In this document: piece by piece, positions 8,104 through 16,351 of the stretch
How the letters are laid out: every line of letters starts with the position of its first letter
Numbering within the stretch: position 1 is the first letter of the stretch
Origin: Bacillota bacterium
Lineage (GTDB): Bacteria > Bacillota > Clostridia > Tissierellales > Sedimentibacteraceae
DNA: 64,000 bases
Assembly (NCBI GenBank): GCA_023386345.1
Contig: JAEWJT010000011.1
Coordinates: 139,030-203,029 of the forward strand
Direction of reading: 5' to 3'
Notes under the pieces: model-generated
What the model saw: the letters and a program-made list of their open reading frames with translations, nothing else
Told to the model about the DNA's origin: nothing
Databases searched by the model: none
Translations under genes and position numbers: made by a program

Positions 8104-8727
8104 ATGGTAACAATTGAGCAAAAAATTATATTATTTTCAAGATTGATATATCAGCTTATGAATTCAAATTTTAAAGAAGTATTACAAGATTTAGAGTCTG
8201 AGTATGATAAAAAATTTGAAGAGAATAAGCATAATATTGATTTGCAAGTAAAGAAAATAGTAAATAGCGCTCATAAAAAAAGAGATTTGGAAGTTTCAAA
8301 GATACAAGGAACTTTAAAAATGAATGAAAAAAAAGAATATATGCTTGAGAAAGAAAAATGCTATGAAAAATTCATGAATAAATTAAAAGCATATATATTT
8401 GAATATGTTAAAAGTGAGTCATATAAAAATTACTTGTTAAAGCTAATAAATGACATTGGTTTAAAATGCACAGATATGAACGATATAAGCCTTTATCTTA
8501 CAAAAGAAGATCATGGCAAATATAGTGATTTATTGGGCAAGGAATTACAAAAATTAGGGTATAAAGAAAATAATTATAAGATTGAAATTTTAAAAAATAG
8601 TATAATAGGCGGCTTCGTAATAGAGGATAATATAAATAAAATTAGAATAGATTTATCAATAAAATCCTTGTTAGATGATAATAGGGAATATATTATGAAA
8701 ATTTTATTTGAAGCTTTAGAAATGTAA
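8104..8727 (+). CDS. ntpE: V-type ATPase subunit E (peripheral stalk)
   Basis: 207 residues. The N-terminal half is a long charged helix that would pair with subunit G/H in the peripheral stalk; the C-terminal half ends with the globular part containing IIGGFVIEDNINKIRIDLSI, the G-G-[FV]-x-[VIL] pattern conserved in E subunits. It starts 14 bases after ntpG, with a strong AAGGAGGTG site. Here E lies between F and A, whereas in E. hirae it follows K. Confidence 0.88.
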   Translation: MVTIEQKIILFSRLIYQLMNSNFKEVLQDLESEYDKKFEENKHNIDLQVKKIVNSAHKKRDLEVSKIQGTLKMNEKKEYMLEKEKCYEKFMNKLKAYIFEYVKSESYKNYLLKLINDIGLKCTDMNDISLYLTKEDHGKYSDLLGKELQKLGYKENNYKIEILKNSIIGGFVIEDNINKIRIDLSIKSLLDDNREYIMKILFEALEM

Positions 8728-8752
8728 AGGGTGAAGAAAGCTTCATTCTTTA

Positions 8753-8817
8753 GAAGAATCGTTCCGATTCTTCATCAAGTTTTATGACGCTGTAAAGTGG
8801 CGTAATGTGAGGTAATT
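8753..8817 (+). promoter_or_regulatory. Hairpin-RBS cassette, copy 1 (before subunit A)
   Basis: Two stem-loops stand directly before the ribosome binding site. The first is GAAGAATCG (8753-8761), loop TTC, CGATTCTTC (8765-8773). The second is ACGC (8787-8790) with GCGT (8800-8803), set in TTTATGACGC...GGCGTAATGTGAGGTAATT and then the ATG. The same layout and sequence recur before ntpB and before the RluA gene at 26384. Confidence 0.65.
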
Positions 8818-10680
8818 ATGATTGAGGTTAAACAAGATATAGACAGTGATGAAAATATGCAACAAGCCCATGCACAAGTGTCTGATGATGTTTTGCGAAA
8901 TAAGAGTCATGGGCATAATAATGAAGGAATAGTTAATTATATAAATGGACCTGTAGTTAAAGGACTTAATATGAGCTCATTTAAGGTCAATGAGATGGTT
9001 ACTGTAGGAGAAAAAAAGCTTATCGGTGAAGTTGTTTCATTGGATAAGGATGAAGCTACAATTCAAGTTTACGAAGAAACAGAAGGACTTAGTTTTGGTG
9101 AAAAAATATATTCAACAGGCTCTCCTTTATCTGTAACTCTTGGTCCGGGCATGATTGGCAATATATTTGATGGGATACAAAGACCATTAAAATATATACA
9201 GGAGCTTTCTAAAGATTTTATACCAGAAGGTATAGGCTTGGCAACAATAGATTTTAATAAAGAGTGGAGTACTGAGATTATCGTTAAAAAAGGCGATTAT
9301 CTAAAATCTGGAGAAGTATATGCAAAAGTTCCGGAAACAAAAAGTATAGTACATAAACTTATGGTTCCGTATAATGTAAGCGGTAAGGTATTAGAGGCAA
9401 AGGAAAGCGGAAACTATAAGCTAAATGATACTATTGTTGTTTTAGAACAAGAAGATGGCGAAAAATACAATCTTACTCTTTGTACAAAATGGCCTGTAAG
9501 AGAGGCAAGACCTATAGAGAAAAGAATACCTATATATAAGCCACTCATCACAGGACAAAGAGTAATAGACAGCTTCTACCCAGTTGCAAAGGGTGGAACA
9601 GTAGGCTTGCCGGGAGGCTTTGGAACAGGAAAAACTGTTACGCAGCATCAGTTTGCTAAGTGGAGTGATGCCGATATCATAGTTTATATAGGCTGTGGTG
9701 AGCGTGGCAATGAAATGACAGATGTTTTGGAAGAATTTCCTAAATTAATAGACCCAAGAACAAACAGAGCAATTATGGAGAGAACTATACTTATAGCAAA
9801 TACTTCAAATATGCCTGTTGCTGCGAGAGAAGCTAGTATCTATACTGGTATAACAATGGCAGAATATTATAGAGATATGGGATATGATGTAGCCATAATG
9901 GCAGATTCTACATCAAGATGGGCTGAGGCTCTTCGTGAGATAGCAGGACGTCTTGAGCAAATGCCTGCCGAAGAGGGATATCCGGCATATTTACCGTCAA
10001 GATTAGCACAGTTTTATGAGAGAGCTGGTTGTGTTAAAACACTTTCAGGAGAGGAAGCAAGTGTTACAATTATAGGAGCTGTTTCACCTCCAGGGGGAGA
10101 TTTCTCAGAGCCTGTAACTGAAAATACAAAGAGGTTTGTTACTGCATTTTTGGCGCTTGATAAAAAGCTTGCTTATGCAAGACATTATCCCGCTATAAAC
10201 TATCTAACAAGCTATAGCGGTTATGCTTCGATACTTAAAACATGGTATGATGAAAATGTATCTCCGGAAATGATGGAGCTTCGTGCGAAGATGATAAAGC
10301 TTTTACAGGAAGAAGAAAAACTTAACGAGATAGTTCAGCTGGTAGGAGAAGATGTTTTACCTAATGACCAAGCTCTTGTTTTAGAGATAGCAAGAATTGT
10401 AAAAAAAGGATTTTTACAGCAAAATGCTTTGCATAAGGAAGATAGCTATGTTGTTTTACCAAAGCAGTATAAGATGCTTAAAGTTATTGATACTTTATAT
10501 GAAAGTGCACTTGCATGTGTAAAAATAGGCATACCTATTTCGACGATAAGAGAACAAGGACTTATCCAAGATGTTTTAAGGATGAAATATGATGTATCAA
10601 ATGATAATCTTTCATTACTGGACGAATTATCAGATAAAATTGTTAAAGCTTACAGTGATTTAAGGAAAAAATACGAGTAG
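8818..10680 (+). CDS. ntpA: V-type ATPase catalytic subunit A
   Basis: The ATP-hydrolysing subunit, 620 residues. The P-loop is GGFGTGKT (about residues 266-273; the usual form is GPFGxGKT), followed by the strongly conserved GCGERGNEM, AREASIYTGITMAEYYRD and MADSTSRWAEALREI blocks. The non-homologous insertion typical of A subunits lies between the N-terminal barrel and the nucleotide domain. An unusual N-terminal extension of about 36 residues (containing QQAHAQVSDD and KSHGHNN) precedes the normal beginning GIVNYINGPVV; the ATG used has a good GAGGTAATT site, and no better start lies downstream. The hairpin cassette precedes it. Confidence 0.97.
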   Translation: MIEVKQDIDSDENMQQAHAQVSDDVLRNKSHGHNNEGIVNYINGPVVKGLNMSSFKVNEMVTVGEKKLIGEVVSLDKDEATIQVYEETEGLSFGEKIYSTGSPLSVTLGPGMIGNIFDGIQRPLKYIQELSKDFIPEGIGLATIDFNKEWSTEIIVKKGDYLKSGEVYAKVPETKSIVHKLMVPYNVSGKVLEAKESGNYKLNDTIVVLEQEDGEKYNLTLCTKWPVREARPIEKRIPIYKPLITGQRVIDSFYPVAKGGTVGLPGGFGTGKTVTQHQFAKWSDADIIVYIGCGERGNEMTDVLEEFPKLIDPRTNRAIMERTILIANTSNMPVAAREASIYTGITMAEYYRDMGYDVAIMADSTSRWAEALREIAGRLEQMPAEEGYPAYLPSRLAQFYERAGCVKTLSGEEASVTIIGAVSPPGGDFSEPVTENTKRFVTAFLALDKKLAYARHYPAINYLTSYSGYASILKTWYDENVSPEMMELRAKMIKLLQEEEKLNEIVQLVGEDVLPNDQALVLEIARIVKKGFLQQNALHKEDSYVVLPKQYKMLKVIDTLYESALACVKIGIPISTIREQGLIQDVLRMKYDVSNDNLSLLDELSDKIVKAYSDLRKKYE

Positions 10681-10684
10681 GTAT

Positions 10685-10778
10685 ATAACGTGAAACGCAT
10701 TTCACGTTATGGAAAAATCAAAAAACGATTTTTCATTTCTATTTATGATGCCACAAAGTGGCATAATGAGAGGATAAT
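10685..10778 (+). promoter_or_regulatory. Hairpin-RBS cassette, copy 2 (before subunit B)
   Basis: Three successive stem-loops: ATAACGTGAAA (10685-10695) with TTTCACGTTAT (10700-10710); GAAAAATC (10712-10719) with GATTTTTC (10727-10734); and ATGCCAC (10748-10754), loop AAA, GTGGCAT (10758-10764). Then follows AATGAGAGGATAAT and the ATG of ntpB. The last stem and the RBS match the other two copies closely. Confidence 0.7.
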
Positions 10779-12152
10779 ATGAAAAAAGAATATTTAAAAA
10801 TAGAACATATTGCAGGTCCTTTAATTGTACTAAACAATGTTAAGGATGTTGCCTATGGTGATGTTGCAGATATTAAAATTAATGATTCTGAGATGAGAAA
10901 AGGCAGAGTAATTAAGATAGATGGTGATAAGGTAATATTGCAGGTTTTTGAAGGAACTGCCAATATTGCTACTGATAATTCATCAGTAAAATTTACAGGT
11001 GAACCTCTGGCTATTCCATTATCAAAGGAAATATTGGGTAGAGCTTTTAACGGTGTTGGGCAGCCAGTAGATGGTATGTATCAGATAGTGTCATCTCACA
11101 AGGAAAATATCAACGGACGTCCTATAAATCCTGTAGCTCGTAAATATCCAAGAAACTTTATACAAACTGGAATATCTTCAATTGATGTACTTATGACACT
11201 TATAAGAGGACAGAAGCTACCGATATTTTCTGGAAATGGTATAGCGCATAACGACCTTGCAGTGCAGATAGTAAAGCAAGCTAAAATTGAGGGAGCTACT
11301 AAGGATAATTTCGCCATAGTTTTTGGAGCTATGGGTGCAAGACATGATGATGCTGATTATTTTATCAGAAGTTTCCAAGAGTCCGGAGTTTTAGACCACG
11401 TTGTTATGTATATAAATACAGCGGATGCTCCGATAGTTGAGCGTATCACAACTCCAAAATGCGCATTGACAGCAGCTGAATATCTTGCATTTGAGTGTGG
11501 TATGCACGTTTTGGTAATACTTACAGATATGACCAGCTATGCAGAGGCTCTGCGTGAAATATCATCTGCTAAAGAAGAAGTTCCTTCACGTAAGGGATAT
11601 CCCGGATATTTGTACAGCGATTTGTCGACTATATATGAAAGAGCTGGAATGTTAAAATCGAGAGAAGGCTCTATTACACTTATACCTATATTGACTATGC
11701 CAAATGATGATATAACTCATCCAATACCTGACTTGACTGGATTTATAACAGAGGGACAGATTGTTTTAAACAGAGAGTTTAACCAAAAGAATATTTATCC
11801 TCCTGTTGATATACTGCCTTCCTTGTCAAGACTTATGAAAGACGGTATAGGAGCTGACTACACAAGAGAGGATCATGCAGACTTGTCGAGCCAGATATTT
11901 GCTGCATATTCAAAGGTTCAGGATGTAAAAAGCTTGGCACAGATTATAGGCGAGGATGATTTAAGCGAGATAGATAGATTGTATCTGCAATTCGGCAGAG
12001 AGCTTGAAAACAAGTTTATATCACAGGCAGGCGATGAAAATAGAAGCATATCAGAAAGCTTAGACCTAGGCTGGGAAATACTGTCTATATTACCTGCTGA
12101 AGAACTTGACCGTGTTAAGACAGAGCTTATTGAAAAATATTACAGAAAGTAG
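10779..12152 (+). CDS. ntpB: V-type ATPase regulatory subunit B
   Basis: 457 residues, full length. It is homologous to subunit A but lacks a P-loop lysine: the corresponding segment is SGNGIAHNDLAVQI (from about residue 150). Family blocks include GRPINPVARKYP, PKCALTAAEYLAFECGMHVL, LTDMTSYAEALREIS and PPVDILPSLSRLMKDGIG; the last contains the arginine that reaches into the catalytic site of subunit A. It starts 98 bases after ntpA, with the hairpin-RBS cassette between, and ends ten bases before ntpD. Confidence 0.97.
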   Translation: MKKEYLKIEHIAGPLIVLNNVKDVAYGDVADIKINDSEMRKGRVIKIDGDKVILQVFEGTANIATDNSSVKFTGEPLAIPLSKEILGRAFNGVGQPVDGMYQIVSSHKENINGRPINPVARKYPRNFIQTGISSIDVLMTLIRGQKLPIFSGNGIAHNDLAVQIVKQAKIEGATKDNFAIVFGAMGARHDDADYFIRSFQESGVLDHVVMYINTADAPIVERITTPKCALTAAEYLAFECGMHVLVILTDMTSYAEALREISSAKEEVPSRKGYPGYLYSDLSTIYERAGMLKSREGSITLIPILTMPNDDITHPIPDLTGFITEGQIVLNREFNQKNIYPPVDILPSLSRLMKDGIGADYTREDHADLSSQIFAAYSKVQDVKSLAQIIGEDDLSEIDRLYLQFGRELENKFISQAGDENRSISESLDLGWEILSILPAEELDRVKTELIEKYYRK

Positions 12153-12161
12153 GGATGTATT

Positions 12162-12767
12162 GTGGCTATTTTAGTAGCACCTACAAAGTCAAACCTGATT
12201 AAAGCAAAATCAGCTTTACAGCTTTCAAAAAAAGGCTTTGAGCTATTAGATAAAAAAAGAAATGTTTTAATCAAGGAAATGATGGGACTTGTCAACAAAT
12301 CAAAGGATATTCAAGGAAAGATATATGCTACTATTGAAAAAGCATATGAATCTCTGCAAGTTGCCAACCTTATAATGGGTGTCAAGGATGTAGAGGATAT
12401 ATCGTACAGCGTTCCACAGGACGAGTCTTTTGAGCTTCTTTTAAAAAGCGTTATGGGCGTTGATATCCCAACTATAAAGTATAATAAAAAAGATATACAG
12501 CCAACATATGGATTTTACTACACAAACTCAGCCTTGGATATGACAAGGCAAAATTTTAATGAAGTAAAATATAAGATATATGAACTAGCAGAAATTGAAA
12601 ATTCAATATTTAAGCTAGCAAAGGAAATACAAAAAACCAAGAAAAGAACCAATGCCTTACAGCACATTCAAATTCCAAAATATACTGAACAAGTGAAATA
12701 TATTCAAGAGGTGTTGGAAGAAAAGGAAAGAGAAGATTTTTTCAGACTTAAAAAATTGAAGAAATAA
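12162..12767 (+). CDS. ntpD: V-type ATPase subunit D (central stalk)
   Basis: 201 residues. It starts with GTG behind AGGGATG. The N-terminal PTKSNLIKAKSALQLSKKG and the following LLDKKRNVLIKEMM are the hallmark of D subunits, which form the long coiled-coil shaft rotating inside the A3B3 hexamer. A matching C-terminal helix (KTKKRTNALQHIQIP) completes the pair. It is the last gene of the operon and is followed at once by a strong terminator. Confidence 0.95.
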   Translation: MAILVAPTKSNLIKAKSALQLSKKGFELLDKKRNVLIKEMMGLVNKSKDIQGKIYATIEKAYESLQVANLIMGVKDVEDISYSVPQDESFELLLKSVMGVDIPTIKYNKKDIQPTYGFYYTNSALDMTRQNFNEVKYKIYELAEIENSIFKLAKEIQKTKKRTNALQHIQIPKYTEQVKYIQEVLEEKEREDFFRLKKLKK

Positions 12768-12769
12768 AT

Positions 12770-12810
12770 ATAAGCTTCATTTCTATTAGAAATGAAGCTT
12801 ATTCTTTTAT
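12770..12810 (+). terminator. Terminator of the V-ATPase operon
   Basis: ATAAGCTTCATTTCT (12770-12784), loop ATT, AGAAATGAAGCTTAT (12788-12802) form a perfect 15-bp stem followed by TCTTTTAT, two bases after the ntpD stop codon. Confidence 0.85.
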
Positions 12811-12825
12811 AAATTATAATATAGT

Positions 12826-12875
12826 AAAAAAAACAAACTTCGTAAAAATCTAAATTTAGAAAATTTACGAAGTTT
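12826..12875 (-). terminator. Terminator of the SLH protein gene
   Basis: AAACTTCGTAAA (12835-12846) pairs with TTTACGAAGTTT (12864-12875). Read on the minus strand the stem is followed by a T-rich run, 22 bases after the stop codon of the SLH gene. Confidence 0.75.
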
Positions 12876-12896
12876 TAATTTTATAATGGAAGCATA

Positions 12897-14780
12897 TTAT
12901 TTTATTATAATGCTTAAGGTATCAAATGTTCCTCCATTGCTATAAGAGCCTAGGCATAAAACATCCATATCTGGTTTTAAATCAGCAATCCTTAGCTTAG
13001 TTCCCATAAGAGTCATTATGACTGTATCAGGATTTAATTTCAAATAAATAATTTCATTTTCATTCAGACTGTTTTTTATTTGAAGAATTATTACATTCTT
13101 CTCCATACTTAAATTGCTTGCATTGTATACATATACAATTTTACCAGTCTGTTCTAGTGACTTTCCTGTTCCTGCTACTTCCATAGACACTATCTCTGAG
13201 CCATCAAGATTTACTTTTACTGCATATCCAACCCTTAGGTCGTATATGCTGGAACTAGCATTAAGAACAGTAATTCTAGCAGTTTTGCTAAGCTTATATT
13301 CTTTTATTTCACCATCATTGCCCTCAAGTTTAATACGATTGCTTACACCTATTGTAATTTCTTTTATAGTAGCTATAATATCAGCTGAACTAACTACTGA
13401 TTTTGCATCTATTGCAGTCAGCTTGTCATACTCAGTCTTTATAGTAGCTTCATCTCCAACTCTTAGCTGGTCAAAGCTAGTAGCAACAGAATTTCTTGTA
13501 ACATAAGGTTCTTCTACGTATGTATATGTATAAACTTTACCTTCACTATCCTCAAGCGTTAATTTTATAGGGATAGCAAACTCTATATTTTTAATTTTAC
13601 CACTTTTAACTTGCAATCTGCTCAGTGAATTTATTTGAGTTACAACATTATCTACCAATCTTATACTTACACGGTCATCTTTTTTCAGATTTTTAAACTC
13701 TATATTTTTTTCGTCAACAGTTACTATGACATTATCACTAATATTAAATTGTTGATCTTCTCCGTTTTTATTAGTTATTGTAAGCTTCATAGGTGGAGTA
13801 AATGCAACGTATTTTATTGTGCCGTCTATAGATGTAACAGTAGTGTCCACAACTATTTCTTTAGCAATGCTATCCTTTAAATTTATAGTACATTCAACTG
13901 CCATGCCTTTTTCAAGCTTTGATAGCTTTGAAATTGTTTTATTAATTTTTATGACAGTACCTTCATTTATAACTCTTACCATTTGAGTTGCATCACCACT
14001 ATTAGGCTTAATTTCTAAATATGATTCTATAGCGCCAATAGTTATTTTTTCAATAGTACCTTTGAATGTTGAAAATTGTTCAAATTGTCCGAGTTCTGGT
14101 TTAATATTATTATTTTTTATGTAATCATACGCTAAACAAACCATTTTAGCTAATTCTTTTCTTTTAATAGGGTTTCTTGGATTGAAATCCTTATTAGAAT
14201 CTCCAGAAATTATGCCCTTTTCATAGGCGATATAAACATAAGGTCTATAGTCTGAATTTATTTGATTTGAATCGCCAAATGGCAATGAATACAACTTATC
14301 TTTTAATTCATCAACCTCTTTTTGCAAACACATAGCTTTTACTATAAATACTGCTATATCTTCCCTTGTTGCAGATATTTCTAGGGTTTTGTTTGTATAT
14401 AGGTTTTTAGTTACATTTTCTGTAACGATATTTAAAGCAATAGCCTTTGATAATTCGTTGTATGCCCAGTCATTTTTTCCGCCCATTAAATCTTTTAAAA
14501 ATGGGGAATATTTATTTTCAATTTGCTTTTCCAAATCTGTATCTATTTTATGTAATCTTGATAGCATAAGCATAGACTGCAATCTTGTTACGTTTTTATC
14601 AGGTCCGAATGTTCCATCATCAAATCCATTTACAAAACCAAGCTCAGCCGCTCTTGTTATAAAATCCTTAGACCAGTCATTTGGCAAGTCCTTAAACGTA
14701 ACTGCATTAACAGTCCCAATAAGTACAAAGCATAGCAGCAAGCTAATTGAGACAATCCTATATAATTTGTTCATTTTCAT
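12897..14780 (-). CDS. S-layer homology (SLH) protein with five tandem beta repeats
   Basis: Secreted cell-wall protein of 627 residues. GGAGG overlaps the first ATG (14792), so the ATG at 14780 is chosen. A signal peptide (KLYRIVSISLLLCFVLIGT, cut after VNA) is followed by three SLH repeats (about 26-220: FKDLPNDWSKDFITRAAELG, FLKDLMGGKNDWAYNELSKA, LPFGDSNQINSDYRPYVYIA), which anchor proteins to pyruvylated secondary wall polymers. From about 235 to the end come five degenerate repeats of ~75-90 residues, each starting G-x-I-x-x-I/V and holding an L-x-x-G/D-D-x-V segment, which look like small beta-barrels. No enzymatic domain is seen. It follows the GGDEF gene by 12 bases and is probably co-transcribed with it. 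Confidence 0.85.
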   Translation of the reverse strand: MKMNKLYRIVSISLLLCFVLIGTVNAVTFKDLPNDWSKDFITRAAELGFVNGFDDGTFGPDKNVTRLQSMLMLSRLHKIDTDLEKQIENKYSPFLKDLMGGKNDWAYNELSKAIALNIVTENVTKNLYTNKTLEISATREDIAVFIVKAMCLQKEVDELKDKLYSLPFGDSNQINSDYRPYVYIAYEKGIISGDSNKDFNPRNPIKRKELAKMVCLAYDYIKNNNIKPELGQFEQFSTFKGTIEKITIGAIESYLEIKPNSGDATQMVRVINEGTVIKINKTISKLSKLEKGMAVECTINLKDSIAKEIVVDTTVTSIDGTIKYVAFTPPMKLTITNKNGEDQQFNISDNVIVTVDEKNIEFKNLKKDDRVSIRLVDNVVTQINSLSRLQVKSGKIKNIEFAIPIKLTLEDSEGKVYTYTYVEEPYVTRNSVATSFDQLRVGDEATIKTEYDKLTAIDAKSVVSSADIIATIKEITIGVSNRIKLEGNDGEIKEYKLSKTARITVLNASSSIYDLRVGYAVKVNLDGSEIVSMEVAGTGKSLEQTGKIVYVYNASNLSMEKNVIILQIKNSLNENEIIYLKLNPDTVIMTLMGTKLRIADLKPDMDVLCLGSYSNGGTFDTLSIIIK

Positions 14781-14792
14781 AAATTCCTCCAT

Positions 14793-15644
14793 TTAAATAA
14801 ATTTTCTATGTTTATTTTTAAATTCATACATTTTTACATCACTCAATTCAAAGATTTCCTCTGTATTGAGACTTGTTTTTGTAGGCACATATATTATACC
14901 ATAACTGATTGAAAGAGTGTAATCTTTTTTTATCTCAAGCAGCTTATGCCTAATTTTTTTCATTTTTTCTTTTGATGATTTGTCACCACGATTTTTAAAT
15001 ATAATAACAAACTCGTCTCCTGCTACTCGGCAAAAAATATCACTTGCCTTGATAGTATCTTTTACAGTTTTCGCTACCAAATTAATGTATTCATCACCTG
15101 TACAGTGCCCAAATTTATCATTTACCTTTTTTAGCTGGTCAATATCTATCATGGCAAATGAAAAATCTTCATGGCTTGCAAGCAATTTGTTTACATAATC
15201 TTTACAATATCTTCTGTTATATATTCCTGTAAGTTCATCAGTGTATGATTTTTCCTCTAAGACTGCCCTTCTTTCTCGCAATTGCTGTATCATTATATTA
15301 AATGAGTCGGACAACTTTCCCATAAATCTCATTTTTTGACTATAATCACCACTTGCAACCTGCTCAGCTTGCCAAGCTATATGGCTCATAACAGCATGCA
15401 GCTCCTTTAAATATCCTGATAGAAAATTATTTCTACTAGGCGGAACAGCATCTAAATTACCTTGACTAAGCTCACTTAAAAATCTATTCGACTCTAAAAG
15501 GCACATTGAAAGATAATAAATAGAATCCTGAAGATTGTTAATTTCTTCTGAGGTGCTATCTAATTTGTCAGATGTTTTTAATGGTTTGTTCAAACTTATG
15601 TCTTGTATTTGTTTATTAAGCAAGTCTATGATGTATTTTTCCAT
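14793..15644 (-). CDS. Diguanylate cyclase (GGDEF domain)
   Basis: 283 residues, no membrane segment. The N-terminal ~125 residues are helical with a HAMP-like segment (HIAWQAEQVASGDYSQKM). The catalytic domain begins at YTDELTGIYNRRYC (about 134-147), contains DIDQLKKVNDKFGHCTGDEY, and has AGDEF at 208-212. Ala in the first position is a tolerated variant, so c-di-GMP synthesis is likely. The inhibitory I-site is K-x-x-D (Lys199, Asp202) instead of R-x-x-D, so product inhibition may be weak. It starts ten bases after the V4R gene stop, so the V4R protein probably supplies the signal. Confidence 0.9.
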   Translation of the reverse strand: MEKYIIDLLNKQIQDISLNKPLKTSDKLDSTSEEINNLQDSIYYLSMCLLESNRFLSELSQGNLDAVPPSRNNFLSGYLKELHAVMSHIAWQAEQVASGDYSQKMRFMGKLSDSFNIMIQQLRERRAVLEEKSYTDELTGIYNRRYCKDYVNKLLASHEDFSFAMIDIDQLKKVNDKFGHCTGDEYINLVAKTVKDTIKASDIFCRVAGDEFVIIFKNRGDKSSKEKMKKIRHKLLEIKKDYTLSISYGIIYVPTKTSLNTEEIFELSDVKMYEFKNKHRKFI

Positions 15645-15654
15645 GTATTATTCC

Positions 15655-16197
15655 TCAGTTTTGGTTCTTTACATATCCTTCAAACCGGCATACTCTGGCA
15701 CCTGTCGCCCAGCAGTCAATTTCCTCTACATGATATTCTTTTTTTGTATATACTTCTAATATACCAGCTAAAAATCCTTCGTCATAGCTACATACAGTTT
15801 CACCTGTTACAGGAAGCCCTGAACAGTCTAAGTCCTCTGCTATAGTAAGTCTTATATCACCAGTGGATTGGTTGAATTCTTCAATTCTTAATATACCGAT
15901 GCGATTTTTTTCTAAAATATCACGCAAATGCGATAAGAATTCATTTATAGGAAGATTTATGTTAAGAACGTTGTTTGCTAATTCAATGCCAGATATTTTT
16001 CCAGCATTACGAAGAATTTCAGCTGCCTTTATTTTCCCAAATTGATTAGTAAGCTCTGTTCTCATTGCAAACTCAAAAAGTCTGTATGCAAAAACAGGCA
16101 TATAAGGTCCCAAATTTTTTCTACCTTCTTCAATATTCCCTACAGGCTCCCATGAGAATTTATATTTGCTGAAATTCATTTTAGGTAATTCAGACAT
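15655..16197 (-). CDS. V4R-domain sensor protein
   Basis: 180 residues from the ATG at 16197; the GTG at 16206 lies only two bases from the AAAGGA site. The C-terminal half is a V4R (4-vinyl reductase) domain with VCSYDEGFLAGILE followed by VEEIDCWATGARVCRF, where the conserved Cys residues of this ligand- or metal-binding domain stand. The N-terminal part, with GPYMPVFAYRLFEFAMRTEL and a helical AAEILRNAGKISG segment, is typical of stand-alone V4R proteins. Lying directly upstream of a GGDEF gene, it is probably the sensory partner. The ligand is unknown. Confidence 0.85.
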   Translation of the reverse strand: MSELPKMNFSKYKFSWEPVGNIEEGRKNLGPYMPVFAYRLFEFAMRTELTNQFGKIKAAEILRNAGKISGIELANNVLNINLPINEFLSHLRDILEKNRIGILRIEEFNQSTGDIRLTIAEDLDCSGLPVTGETVCSYDEGFLAGILEVYTKKEYHVEEIDCWATGARVCRFEGYVKNQN

Positions 16198-16261
16198 TGT
16201 AAACACTATCCTTTCTTTAAATTCTATAAATACAATTCTATAAATACTAGATTACTATATA

Positions 16262-16320
16262 TGACAAAAAAAGTCAATGTTTTGTTATAAAAATGCAGAA
16301 ATTTACAAAAAACATTGACT
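16262..16320 (-). terminator. Terminator of the ABC exporter operon
   Basis: AGTCAATGTTTTGT (16272-16285) pairs with ACAAAAAACATTGACT (16305-16320), with minor bulging. The minus-strand transcript then reads into CTTTTTTTGTCAT, a T run. Confidence 0.7.
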
Positions 16321-16351
16321 GATTATTTATATTAATATTTATATGTTAATT

